Assembly: GCF_036195325.1 (NCBI RefSeq)
Contig: NZ_CP108101.1
Coordinates: 7,378,001 to 7,442,000 of the forward strand
DNA: 64,000 bases
Direction: 5' to 3'
DNA from: Streptomyces sp. NBC_00234
GTDB taxonomy: Bacteria > Actinomycetota > Actinomycetes > Streptomycetales > Streptomycetaceae
The notes below the pieces were generated by a model. It did no database searches. It saw only the letters and a list, made by a program, of their open reading frames with translations, and was not told where the DNA came from. Below are positions 8,714-19,553 of this stretch, in pieces (positions within the stretch are counted from its first letter, which is position 1; each line of letters starts with the position of its first letter). Position numbers and translations under genes: made by a program.

Positions 8714-10153
8714 ATGACTGACGCTGTCGAGAACGCTGAATACGACGTAGTGGTGATCGGTGCGGGTCCGGTCGGGGAGAACGTGGTGGACCGTGCCAGG
8801 GCCGCAGGGCTGAGCACGGCCGTGATCGAGTCGGAGCTCATCGGCGGTGAGTGCTCCTACTGGGCCTGCATGCCGAGCAAGGCGCTGCTCCGTCCGGTCG
8901 TGGCCCGAGCGGACGCCCGCCGGGTCCCGGGTCTCAGTGGCGCCGTGCAGGGACCGCTCGACACGGACGAGGTCCTGGCCCGTCGGGACTACTTCGCGTC
9001 CCACTGGAAGGACGACGGGCAGGCCGGCTGGCTGGAAGGCATCGGCGCGGACATCTACCGGGGCGTGGGGCGGCTGACCGGTACCAGGCAGGTTGCGGTC
9101 ACCTCCCCGGACGGCACGGAGCACCGGCTCACCGCCCGGCATGCCGTGGCCGTCTGCACCGGCAGCCGGGCCGTGGTCCCCGAACTGGCCGGCATCGCCG
9201 GAGCCCGCCCCTGGACCAGCCGTGAGGCGACCAGCGCCAAGGCGGTACCCGGCCGGCTGATCGTCGTGGGCGGGGGTGTCGTCGGCGTCGAGATGGCCAC
9301 GGTCTGGCAGGCCCTCGGCGCCGAGGTGACGATGCTCGTCCGCGGGAAGGGGCTGCTCCCCAGGATGGAGCCCTTCGCCGGTGAGATGGTGGCCGAGGCG
9401 CTGACCGAGGCGGGCGCCCGTATCCGTAGCGGCGTATCGGCCACCGCGGTGCGGCGGGAGGCTCCGGACGGACCGGTCACCGTGGAACTGGACAACGGCG
9501 AGAAGCTGGAGGCCGACGAGATCCTCTTCGCCACCGGCCGCGCGCCGCGCACCGACGACCTCGGCCTCGAAACGGTCGGCCTGGAACCCGGCTCCTGGCT
9601 CGACGTCGACGACAGCTGCCTGGTCCGGGGGAGCACCTGGCTGTACGCGGTCGGCGACGCCAACCACCGGGCGCTGCTCACCCATCAGGGCAAGTACCAG
9701 GCCCGTATCGCGGGAGCCGCGATCGCGGCCCGCGCCCAGGGCGTCCCCGTACTGGAGACCGCCCCCTGGGGAGCCCACGCGGCCACCGCGGACCACGCCG
9801 CCGTCCCCCAGGTCGTCTTCACCGACCCGGAGGCCGCCTCGGTCGGCCTCACCCTCAGGGAGGCGGAAGAGGCGGGCCACCGGGTTCGGGCGGTCGACTA
9901 CGACCTGGCCTCGGTCTCCGGCTCGGGACTGTACGCGCAGGACTACCGGGGCCGCGCCCGCATGATCGTGGACCTGGACCGGGAGATCCTTCTCGGCGTC
10001 ACCTTCGTCGGACCCGGCATCGGGGAGCTTCTGCACTCCGCCACCATCGCCGTCGCGGGCGAGGTGCCGATCGACCGGCTGTGGCACGCGGTTCCGGCCT
10101 ACCCCACGATCAGCGAGGTCTGGCTGCGGCTTCTGGAGACGTACCGCGGATGA
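8714..10153 (+). CDS. FAD-dependent pyridine nucleotide-disulfide oxidoreductase (Lpd/MerA-like)
   Basis: Flavoprotein (479 aa) of the class I disulfide reductase family. The FAD motif GAGPVG is at residues 16-21, and the redox-active CxxxxC is at Cys47/Cys52 (GGECSYWACMPSKA). The NAD(P) motif is VVGGGVVGVEMA, and LYAVGDANHRALLTHQGKYQ is the second FAD contact. The dimer-interface motif usually written HPTxSE reads YPTISE here (PAYPTISEVW), so the catalytic His of true dihydrolipoamide dehydrogenase is replaced by Tyr. It is therefore not a standard Lpd. The substrate is unknown. The ATG at 8714 is chosen over an upstream GTG at 8678; neither has a good Shine-Dalgarno. It shares its promoter region with trxA. 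Confidence 0.88.
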   Translation: MTDAVENAEYDVVVIGAGPVGENVVDRARAAGLSTAVIESELIGGECSYWACMPSKALLRPVVARADARRVPGLSGAVQGPLDTDEVLARRDYFASHWKDDGQAGWLEGIGADIYRGVGRLTGTRQVAVTSPDGTEHRLTARHAVAVCTGSRAVVPELAGIAGARPWTSREATSAKAVPGRLIVVGGGVVGVEMATVWQALGAEVTMLVRGKGLLPRMEPFAGEMVAEALTEAGARIRSGVSATAVRREAPDGPVTVELDNGEKLEADEILFATGRAPRTDDLGLETVGLEPGSWLDVDDSCLVRGSTWLYAVGDANHRALLTHQGKYQARIAGAAIAARAQGVPVLETAPWGAHAATADHAAVPQVVFTDPEAASVGLTLREAEEAGHRVRAVDYDLASVSGSGLYAQDYRGRARMIVDLDREILLGVTFVGPGIGELLHSATIAVAGEVPIDRLWHAVPAYPTISEVWLRLLETYRG

Positions 10154-10164
10154 GGCGGCGCGAG

Positions 10165-10246
10165 TGATCTCCCGCCGCCGACAGGGAGCGCGGACGCCGC
10201 GCGCCGGCGTCCGCGCTCCCTCCCCCCTTGCGGCGGCGGGAGATCA
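10165..10246. terminator. Nested double-stem bidirectional terminator
   Basis: The outer stem TGATCTCCCGCCGCCG (10165-10180) pairs perfectly with 10231-10246. The inner stem GGGAGCGCGGACGCCG (10184-10199) pairs perfectly with 10205-10220 around a 5-nt loop. It lies between convergent gene ends and includes the stop codon of the lipoprotein gene. Confidence 0.8.
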
Positions 10247-10930
10247 GTCAAGGGGCAGGCCCTTCATTTGAGCCAGGAAGCGTGCTCCCGAGCCGTGGAG
10301 CATGGTGCCGTCACAGGCGGGAAGGTCGCCCGGGACTTCGTCGACCATCTCGGTGCTCACATAGCCGACGGAGATGTCTCCCTTGTCGGTGAAGTCCTTG
10401 GTGTACGAACGGTCATGGTCCGTCCCCATGGCCAGCAGGCGCTTGCTCGTGAGGAGCACGCCGTACCAGCGTGAGTCGGAGTTCAGCTTGTCCACGGCGG
10501 AGCACACCACGGGCACCTTCTCGCCACGTTGCGGGTGACAGTCCGGCTTGGCCTGATTGCAGAGGGCGGCACCACTGACCTTGATCGTTTTGCAGCTGTC
10601 CTCGGCCTTGCTCGTGCAGGAGACCGGCATCATGTTGAGGGGTGCGCCGGTGGGCCGGTCGTGGACCATGACCCAGGGCGCGCTCACGGCCGTCGGGTGC
10701 ACGTCGGGAAGCGCACAGAGGTCGATGTCCGCCGTCCCCCCGTACTTGTCGTCCTCCACAGTCGCCGCGTGCTTGTCGGGACACTCCTGCGTTCCGGCGT
10801 CGACGGCCTTGCGCTCTGCGCGGGGCGAGCCCTTGGCATCCGAGTCCTTGTCCGCCGCGGATCCGCAGGCGGCGAGCGAGAGGACCAGGACCACCCCGAG
10901 GATGTGAGGAACGCGGACGCGGTAGGACAC
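10244..10930 (-). CDS. Secreted lipoprotein of unknown function, 228 aa
   Basis: The N-terminus is a lipoprotein signal peptide with lipobox LAAC (ILGVVLVLSLAACGSAAD), so it should be lipid-anchored outside the membrane. The mature part is Cys-rich (TQECPDK, VSCTSKAEDSCKT, LCNQAKPDCHPQ, PVVCSAVDK, LPACDGT), suggesting several disulfides. No known domain was recognised. The GTG at 10930 is chosen because GAAAGG lies 8 nt upstream; a GTG three codons earlier would be too close to it. It is convergent with the flavin oxidoreductase and separated from it by a strong terminator. Confidence 0.75.
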   Translation of the reverse strand: MSYRVRVPHILGVVLVLSLAACGSAADKDSDAKGSPRAERKAVDAGTQECPDKHAATVEDDKYGGTADIDLCALPDVHPTAVSAPWVMVHDRPTGAPLNMMPVSCTSKAEDSCKTIKVSGAALCNQAKPDCHPQRGEKVPVVCSAVDKLNSDSRWYGVLLTSKRLLAMGTDHDRSYTKDFTDKGDISVGYVSTEMVDEVPGDLPACDGTMLHGSGARFLAQMKGLPLD

Positions 10931-11283
10931 GAGGAACACCTTTCAATCGACCGTCAGTGGTGGGTGCGTGCCCGGTAGTCCTGACCAGGCAGTTGCGCCG
11001 CGACCCGGAAGCCGATGGTTCCAGAATCCGCCCCTGCGGACGTCGGTGGAACCACGTACTTCGCTACGTAGGGGCAGGTACGTGAACGGCTCTGCGCCGT
11101 ACCCCGGTTACCCCGCAGGCGTGACCTCGTCGGTCCGGACTACGTAGCGCATGTCAGGGAAACCACGGACGCGCGGCACCGCACCCGCTGTCACGGTGGG
11201 ACTGGTCCGAAGGCCCCAACCGGCTTACGGGGAAAGGGCGGTGCGGGAGAGCAGCCCGACGGTGATCTTCAGGGGGAGGCGGT
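10931..11283. other. 353-bp intergenic region with two CTACGTAG palindromes
   Basis: A divergent promoter region between the lipoprotein (minus) and a membrane protein (plus). No convincing ORF was seen. The perfect 8-bp palindrome CTACGTAG occurs at 11064-11071 and again at 11140-11147. These could be regulator sites, but no matching regulator is recognised. Confidence 0.4.
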
Positions 11284-11835
11284 GTGGCGCGGAAGACAGG
11301 GTCGTGGGAGTGGAGGGCGGCCGGGGCCGGAGGGGTGCTGTGCCTCGGCCTCGCCGTGTGGTTGATCTGTCTGTTCCCAGGACCCCGCCTGCTGGCCGTC
11401 CTGGGGGTGGGTCCCGTGGACGGGGACATGCGGATCACGAACTGTTACGAGGCCACCGACGCGCAGGGTTACGCGGACGGCATCGCCTGCGAAGGCCGGT
11501 ACACGCCGCGCTCGGCCGATGAGCCGAGGCGTCGGATCACACTGAGCGGTGCCGCCGAGAAACACAGGCCCGGCACCCTCGTGGAGGTGCGGACGAGCGG
11601 CGGACTCGCCTTCGAGCTGTCGGGTCACGCGCTGTCGACGTGGGTCACCGTGACCGGGCTCATCCTCGCGCCGTTCCTGCCCCTGTCCCTCGGGCTGTTC
11701 GCCAGCGCGCGTCACGCCAGGTGGAGCGTGGACGGCGACTACCTCCTGTGGCTCATTTTTTTGGTCATCGGCGCCCTGCTGCTCGGCTTCGTCGTGGGCA
11801 TCCCGGTCGAGATCGCCCTGGCCCTCTTCGGCTGA
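11284..11835 (+). CDS. Membrane protein of unknown function, 183 aa
   Basis: Starts at GTG 11284 with a strong AGGGGGAGG Shine-Dalgarno just upstream. There is an N-terminal membrane segment (residues about 13-40, GGVLCLGLAVWLICLFPGPR), then an extracytoplasmic region with two Cys (MRITNCYEATD and GIACEGRYTP). Two further membrane segments follow near residues 118-140 and 151-183 (LLWLIFLVIGALLLGFVVGI). No family was recognised. Confidence 0.65.
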   Translation: MARKTGSWEWRAAGAGGVLCLGLAVWLICLFPGPRLLAVLGVGPVDGDMRITNCYEATDAQGYADGIACEGRYTPRSADEPRRRITLSGAAEKHRPGTLVEVRTSGGLAFELSGHALSTWVTVTGLILAPFLPLSLGLFASARHARWSVDGDYLLWLIFLVIGALLLGFVVGIPVEIALALFG

Positions 11836-11973
11836 GACGGCGCGGCACCATCGGCTTGCGCGGTGGGGGCGGTCCGATGCCCGGGTCGTACGCACGCGCA
11901 TGACGCGGACGGCCGTACGTCCGACGTGGTAGACACTGCTGTGGAGTTCGCCAGCGAGATCACACCGACGCAC

Positions 11974-14862
11974 ATGCCGAGCGGCACCGCGACGCAGCGC
12001 GGAAGCGGGAGCCCGCTCATCGGGCGCACGGCCGAACTCGGGCAGCTCGACACCGTGCTCGACCGGCTCGGCCGGGGAGGCCCGGCGGTCGTCGACCTCA
12101 CCGGCGCGGCGGGCATCGGCAAGAGCCGGCTGCTGGGGGAGTTCTGCCGCCGCGCCGGGCAACGCGGGGTGACGGTGCTGCGGGGCCGGGCCACCGAGTA
12201 CGAACAGCATCTTCCGTTCAGGCCGTTCGCCGATGCGTTCGCCGATCTGGACGACCCCTCCGCGCGCGTGGCGCCGCAGCTGCTGGACGCGCTCCCGCCG
12301 ATCCTCGGCGGCCGGGCCGCCGCACCGTCCCCGGTGGCGGACCCACCCGTCGACCGTTTCGCTCTCCACCGGTCGATGGCACGGCTGTTGGCCGAGCTCG
12401 GCCCAGCGGGCCTGGTGGTCGCGCTGGACGACATGCACTGGGCGGACCCCGCGTCGCTGGAGCTTCTGGACCACCTCGTCAGGCACCCCGTGCACGGCCC
12501 GGTCCTCCTCGTCGTCGCCCGCCGCGACCGTCAGACCCCCTCGGCGCTCACCGCGACGCTCACCCGGGGAGCCGACACCGGAGAGGTGAGCCGCTTACGC
12601 CTGGCGCCGTTGGCGGAGTCGGAGTGCGTCGCCGGGCTCGCCCCCGGCCTGGCGGGCAGCCGGGCCGCGCGGCTCTACGCCGCGAGTGAGGGCAACCCCC
12701 TGTACTTCCTCACGCTTCTGCACGCGCACCAGGAGGGCGACGCTCCCCACGGAGCGTCCGTCGCGGACGCGGCCGGGAACAGCCCCGGCGGGCTTCCTGC
12801 CGGACTCGGATCGTTGCTGCTGAACGAACTGGTACCGCTGACCCCCGCGCAGCGCCGGACGCTGGAAGTGATCGCCGTGCTCGGCGATCACGCCGCACAC
12901 CCGGTGATCGGGGCGACGGCCCGCCGTACCGATGCCGAGCTCGACGGCGATCTGGACACTCTGGCCCGGCGCGACCTCGTACGCACCAGCCCGGGAGGGC
13001 GGCTGACGCTGCGTCATCCTGTGCTGCGGTCCCTGGTCCACGAAGCCACCGCACCCCGGTGGCGGGTGGAGATCCACCGCAGGGCCGCAGCCGAGCTGGC
13101 CCGCGCCGGCGCTCCGGCCGTCGAGCAGGCACAGCACGTCGAGCATTCGATGACCGCCTGGGACCCCCGGGCGGCGGCTGTCCTGACGCAGGCCGCCGGG
13201 CAGACCGAGGCGACGGCCCCGACGAGCTGCGCGCACTGGTTGGAGGTCGTGCTCAGGCTCCTGCCGGACACGGCCGAACACGCCCCCGAACGAGCCGAAT
13301 TGACGCTGAGACGCGCACGCGCGCTCGGTGTCGCCGGCGATCTGCGGGGGAGCCGGGAGCTGCTGCACCAGGTGATCAGCGCGTCGGGGCAGGACGGGTC
13401 CGGCCTCAGGACGTCGGCGGTGGTGCTGTGCGCCCTGGTGGAGCGGCACCTCGGACGGTATCCCGAGGCGACCGCCCTCCTGCGCAGGGAGCTGAACCGG
13501 CAGCCGGCGCCCTCGCCGTCCGACAGGGTGTCGATCGGACTCGAACTGGGCTCGTCCGCACCGCACAACACCCCCTATCCGCAGCTCCGGGACGAGATCG
13601 CGCGGACCCTCTCGGCCGCCCGCACCCTCAAGGACGAACCCGGCGAGGCGGGGGCCCTGGCGCTCGCCGCCTTCGGCGAAGCCTACGAGGGCGCCACGGC
13701 CAAGGCGTCCGGGTTCGCCGAGCAGGCGGCGGCCCTGGTGGACGGACTGCCCGACGACGACCTCACGGCGCTGTGCGAGCCCCTGGCCAGACTCGGCTGG
13801 GCGGAGGCGTTCCTGGGCCGCTTCGCCGACGCCGAGCGCCACGCCGACCGCGGCCTCGACATCGCCCGGCGCAGCGGACAGGTCTACCTCCTGCCGCTCC
13901 TCCTGTTGGGAAAGGCGCACGTCCGGATCCAGACCTGCCGACTGCCCTCGGCGCGGCAACTGGCCGACGAGGCAGAGGACATCGCCCGGGGCATCGGAAG
14001 CAGCGAACTGCTCGCCTTCGTCCTGGCCAACAAGGCCCAGGTCCTGGTGGCGGCCTCCGCACCCGGCGACCCGGAGGCGCTGGCCGTCGCCGAGGAAGCG
14101 GTGGCATGCATGGGGCCGAGCGACAACTGGCGGGCTTCCATGGCCTGGTGCATGCTCGGTTACGCGGCGCTCACCGGCGGCGACCCGCACCGCGCCAGGG
14201 ACGCCCTGCTCCGGGCGGGCGGCGACGACCTGCGGGGCCTGCAGCCCTCCATGCGCCCCCTGTTCCTGGAAATCCTCGTCACCGCCGCCCTGTTCACCGG
14301 CGACATCGGTTCCGCCTCCGCCTGGGCCGAGCGCGCCCGCACCGAGGCCGACCACCTCGACCTTCCCGTGCAGCGCGCCTCGGCCATGCGGAGCGCGGCA
14401 CAGCTCTCCCTGCACGGTGGCGACCCGGCCACGGCGGCGGCTCTGTTCTCCGAGGCGGCCGACGCGTGCGCACGGTCCGGTGCGGTGTTCTGGCAGGCGC
14501 GCTCGCTGCTGCTCGGCGCCCCCGCGCTGACGGCTGCCGGGTTCGGGGCGCGCGGCGCGGCGGCGCGGGAGAAGGGCCACCAGCTGGCCACGAACGGTGG
14601 CGCACATCTGCTGACCGGCCTGGCGGCGCTGGTCCCGCCACCCGCGCATCCGGCGCCGTCCGACACCCCGAGGTGGCTGGCCGCCATGACGCCGCGCGAA
14701 CGGGAGGTGGCGGAACTCGTCGCCGAGGGCCTCACCAACCAGGCCATCGCCACCAGGCTCTACCTCAGTCCGCGCACCGTCGAGACCCACCTCTCCCGGG
14801 TGTACCGCAAGGCCGACGTCTCCACCCGAGCGGCTCTCGCCGCCCTGATCGCCCGATCGTGA
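11974..14862 (+). CDS. LuxR-family large ATP-binding regulator (LAL) with TTA codon
   Basis: MalT/LAL-type activator (962 aa from this start). The Walker A motif GAAGIGKSR is near residues 44-52, and the Walker B region reads LVVALDDMHWADPASLELL. A long TPR-like helical middle follows. The C-terminal LuxR helix-turn-helix reads MTPREREVAELVAEGLTNQA, then IATRLYLSPRTVETHLSRVY. A TTA leucine codon is in frame at 12595-12597, making translation dependent on the bldA tRNA in Streptomyces. The true start is uncertain: ATG 11974 opens the conserved region, but in-frame GTGs at 11926 and 11941 also fit, and no clear Shine-Dalgarno is seen. It lies just upstream of the UvrA2-like gene. Confidence 0.87.
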   Translation: MPSGTATQRGSGSPLIGRTAELGQLDTVLDRLGRGGPAVVDLTGAAGIGKSRLLGEFCRRAGQRGVTVLRGRATEYEQHLPFRPFADAFADLDDPSARVAPQLLDALPPILGGRAAAPSPVADPPVDRFALHRSMARLLAELGPAGLVVALDDMHWADPASLELLDHLVRHPVHGPVLLVVARRDRQTPSALTATLTRGADTGEVSRLRLAPLAESECVAGLAPGLAGSRAARLYAASEGNPLYFLTLLHAHQEGDAPHGASVADAAGNSPGGLPAGLGSLLLNELVPLTPAQRRTLEVIAVLGDHAAHPVIGATARRTDAELDGDLDTLARRDLVRTSPGGRLTLRHPVLRSLVHEATAPRWRVEIHRRAAAELARAGAPAVEQAQHVEHSMTAWDPRAAAVLTQAAGQTEATAPTSCAHWLEVVLRLLPDTAEHAPERAELTLRRARALGVAGDLRGSRELLHQVISASGQDGSGLRTSAVVLCALVERHLGRYPEATALLRRELNRQPAPSPSDRVSIGLELGSSAPHNTPYPQLRDEIARTLSAARTLKDEPGEAGALALAAFGEAYEGATAKASGFAEQAAALVDGLPDDDLTALCEPLARLGWAEAFLGRFADAERHADRGLDIARRSGQVYLLPLLLLGKAHVRIQTCRLPSARQLADEAEDIARGIGSSELLAFVLANKAQVLVAASAPGDPEALAVAEEAVACMGPSDNWRASMAWCMLGYAALTGGDPHRARDALLRAGGDDLRGLQPSMRPLFLEILVTAALFTGDIGSASAWAERARTEADHLDLPVQRASAMRSAAQLSLHGGDPATAAALFSEAADACARSGAVFWQARSLLLGAPALTAAGFGARGAAAREKGHQLATNGGAHLLTGLAALVPPPAHPAPSDTPRWLAAMTPREREVAELVAEGLTNQAIATRLYLSPRTVETHLSRVYRKADVSTRAALAALIARS

Positions 14863-14962
14863 CCGCGACCTCGGTCTTTCCCTGTGGGGCCCGTACCTGG
14901 TCCCGATGCGCCCCTCCCACGCCCAGGGCCCACTGTCAGTGGGGTCGGATACCTTCGGCCCC

Positions 14963-17236
<2,274 letters not shown>

Positions 17237-17244
17237 GGTGGTGC

Positions 17245-17301
17245 CCTCAGCGTGGGATGCGGTCCGCCGGGAGGGCCGGCGGGCCGCATCCCACGCTCAG
17301 G
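17245..17301. terminator. 26-bp stem hairpin terminator between uvrA2-like and VOC genes
   Basis: 17245-17270 pairs with 17276-17301 across a 5-nt loop, with only two mismatches in 26 positions. It is located between convergent genes, so probably bidirectional. Confidence 0.8.
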
Positions 17302-17382
17302 GGCGGGTGAGCAGTCGCCCGGCTCCGTGCTCCGGTGTTCCGGCGGCGGGTGTGCGCCGACAGGTACACGGCCCGTCCGTTC

Positions 17383-17769
17383 TCAGGGCCGATACCGCAA
17401 GGGGTGATCGGCGGGCACCTCGGTCAGCACGATGCGATGGCCATCGGGATCGGCGATCCACATCTCGATCAGACCCCAGGGCTCCCGCAGCGGCGGACGC
17501 AGCACGTGGACGCCGTGCCCCACCAGTTCCTCGTGGGCCGCCTCGCAGTCGGCGACCTGCAGCCAGAGCCGGATCGTCTCCGTCGGGGGTTCGTCCGACC
17601 GCCCGGACACCTCGAGGTAGCCGCCGCCGAGGAAGTAGACCGTCCCGCGCTCCGGCCCGGTACCGAACTCCCGGTACACGGCGAGCCCGAGGGCATCCCC
17701 GTAGAAGTCCCGGGAGAGCTGTGGGTCACGGGGTCTCAGCAACACCCGGCTGCTCAGCACATGCACCAT
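17383..17769 (-). CDS. VOC-family (glyoxalase/bleomycin resistance/dioxygenase fold) protein
   Basis: A 128-aa single-subunit VOC protein with two beta-alpha-beta-beta-beta modules: LRPRDPQLSRDFYGDALGLA, then TVYFLGGGYLEVSG, and WLQVADCEAAHEELVGHGVH with EMWIADPDGHRIVLTEVP. The DPDGHRI segment with Glu/His residues is the usual metal-binding end. The substrate cannot be assigned; family members include glyoxalases, fosfomycin/bleomycin resistance proteins and dioxygenases. It starts next to and divergent from the metallophosphoesterase gene. Confidence 0.85.
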   Translation of the reverse strand: MVHVLSSRVLLRPRDPQLSRDFYGDALGLAVYREFGTGPERGTVYFLGGGYLEVSGRSDEPPTETIRLWLQVADCEAAHEELVGHGVHVLRPPLREPWGLIEMWIADPDGHRIVLTEVPADHPLRYRP

Positions 17770-17923
17770 GAAGGCGACCCTACGCCGGTACGTGCCCGAC
17801 CCGAACGATCTACGGCGGAGATCACCAGCGTGGCGACGGTCACCCGTGAGACGGTGGATTCGAACGAACTCCGTACCGATGGAACAGATTCACGCCTCGG
17901 CCGACAGATCGGGAAACGCGTCC

Positions 17924-18847
17924 ATGAGTTCTCTGAGCGACCCCGCCCCGCCCCCCGCGCGGGGAGCGGGCCGGCTCCTCGCCGTGAGTGATCTGCACGT
18001 CGGAATCGCCGACAACCGCGCGATCGTCGAGTCGCTGCACCCGACGTCCGACGAGGACTGGCTCATCGTCGCGGGTGATGTGGCCGAGCAGGTGTCGGAC
18101 ATCGCCTGGGCGCTGGAGCTGCTCGCGGGGCGATTCGCGCACGTGGTGTGGACTCCGGGCAACCACGAACTGTGGACCATCGACAGGGATGCCGTGGCGC
18201 TGCGTGGCCGGGCACGGTACGACCACCTCGTCGAAGTGTGCCGCGGACTCGGCGTCTCCACGCCCGAGGATCCCTTCCCCCACTGGCCGGGACCGGACGG
18301 GCCGGTGGCGATCGCACCCGTCTTCGTCCTGTACGACTACACCTTCCTGGCCCCGGGGACGACGACGAAGGAAGAGTCCCTGGCCCGCGCGCACGAGGTC
18401 GGCATCGTGTGCACCGACGAGTTCATGCTCCACCCCGATCCGTACCCGACCCGCGACGACTGGTGCCGGGCCCGGGTCGCGCAGACCGAACAGCGGCTGG
18501 CCGCGCACGATCCGGCGGTCCCGCTCGTGATCGCCGGGCACTGGCCACTGGTGCGGCAGCCCACCGATGTCCTGTGGCACCCGGAGTTCGCCCAGTGGTG
18601 CGGCACCGAGCTCACCGCCGACTGGCACCGTAGGTTCGACGTGGAGGCCGTGGTGTACGGCCATCTCCACATTCCCCGTACGACCTGGTACGACGGGGTG
18701 CGCTTCGAGGAGGTCTCGATCGGCTATCCCCGGGAATGGCGCGAACGGGGCCATCCGCTGGGGCTGTTGCGGCAGATCCTGCCCTACGCGGAGCGCCCCG
18801 CCACCCCGGTCGAAGCGCACGCGGACGGTCGGGAGGAGACGTCGTGA
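17924..18847 (+). CDS. Calcineurin-like metallophosphoesterase, PptH-like partner of the PPTase
   Basis: Cytoplasmic metallophosphoesterase (307 aa). All blocks of the dinuclear metal site are present: AVSDLHVG, IVAGDVAEQ, TPGNHELWTID, VIAGHWPL and VVYGHLHIPRT. The ATG at 17924 has GGGAAA 7 nt upstream and starts 26 residues before the conserved core; in-frame starts at 17768 and 17879 would only add unconserved residues. It overlaps the phosphopantetheinyl transferase gene by 4 bp (GTGA). In Mycobacterium tuberculosis the equivalent neighbour of PptT is PptH, which strips 4'-phosphopantetheine from carrier proteins. By context, this protein may do the same here. Confidence 0.85.
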   Translation: MSSLSDPAPPPARGAGRLLAVSDLHVGIADNRAIVESLHPTSDEDWLIVAGDVAEQVSDIAWALELLAGRFAHVVWTPGNHELWTIDRDAVALRGRARYDHLVEVCRGLGVSTPEDPFPHWPGPDGPVAIAPVFVLYDYTFLAPGTTTKEESLARAHEVGIVCTDEFMLHPDPYPTRDDWCRARVAQTEQRLAAHDPAVPLVIAGHWPLVRQPTDVLWHPEFAQWCGTELTADWHRRFDVEAVVYGHLHIPRTTWYDGVRFEEVSIGYPREWRERGHPLGLLRQILPYAERPATPVEAHADGREETS

Positions 18848-19539
18848 TCGAACGGATCCTGCCCCTGTACGTGGCCAGCGCGGAGACCTGTGACGAGGAC
18901 GCGCCGCCCGGCACCCTGTTCCCGGAGGAAGAGGCGCTCGTGGCCACGAGCGTGGCCAAACGGCGGCACGAATTCGCCGCGGCGCGCTGGTGCGCACGCC
19001 GGACGATGGCCGCTGTCGGCCTGCCGCCCGCTCCCGTGCTGCGCGGCCACCGCGGAATGCCGCTGTGGCCCGCCGGCTACGTCGGCAGCATGACGCACTG
19101 CGACGGCTACCGTGCGGCGGCGCTGGCGAAGGCGGAGGACCTGAGGGGGCTCGGCGTCGACGCCGAGCCCAACGCACCGCTGCCGTCCGGTGTCTGGGAG
19201 ATCATCTCGCTCCCGTCGGAGCGCGAACGGCTGCTGTCGTACGGTGACGTGGCGGCCCGCGAGGCCGGTTCGGAACCCGACGGAACGGGGACCGTTCACT
19301 GGGACCGGCTCCTGTTCAGCGCCAAGGAGAGCGTGTTCAAGACGTGGTACCCGCTCACCCGGATCGAGCTCGACTTCAGCGAGGCGGACATCACGTTCCA
19401 CCGCACGTCACCGAACACGACCGAAGGCACGCTCAGTGCACGGCTGTTGAGGTCCGCGCCCGGCATCCCGCCGACGCTCACGGGGAGATGGCTGGTTCAC
19501 GACGGCATCGCGGCGACGGCGGTCACCTTGCCGGGGTGA
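18844..19539 (+). CDS. 4'-phosphopantetheinyl transferase (EntD/PptT-like)
   Basis: Sfp-type PPTase (231 aa) that converts apo carrier proteins of polyketide, peptide or fatty acid synthases to the holo form using coenzyme A. The Mg-binding Asp/Glu are D106/E108 (LRGLGVDAEPN), and the WxxKE(S/A)xxK motif is at K161/E162/K166 (LLFSAKESVFKTWYPLTRIE). The conserved KRRHEFAAARWCAR and GSMTHCDGYRAAAL segments match the EntD/PptT branch. The GTG start overlaps the stop of the metallophosphoesterase, so the pair is translationally coupled. Confidence 0.93.
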   Translation: MIERILPLYVASAETCDEDAPPGTLFPEEEALVATSVAKRRHEFAAARWCARRTMAAVGLPPAPVLRGHRGMPLWPAGYVGSMTHCDGYRAAALAKAEDLRGLGVDAEPNAPLPSGVWEIISLPSERERLLSYGDVAAREAGSEPDGTGTVHWDRLLFSAKESVFKTWYPLTRIELDFSEADITFHRTSPNTTEGTLSARLLRSAPGIPPTLTGRWLVHDGIAATAVTLPG

Positions 19540-19553
19540 GCACGTCGGCCTGG

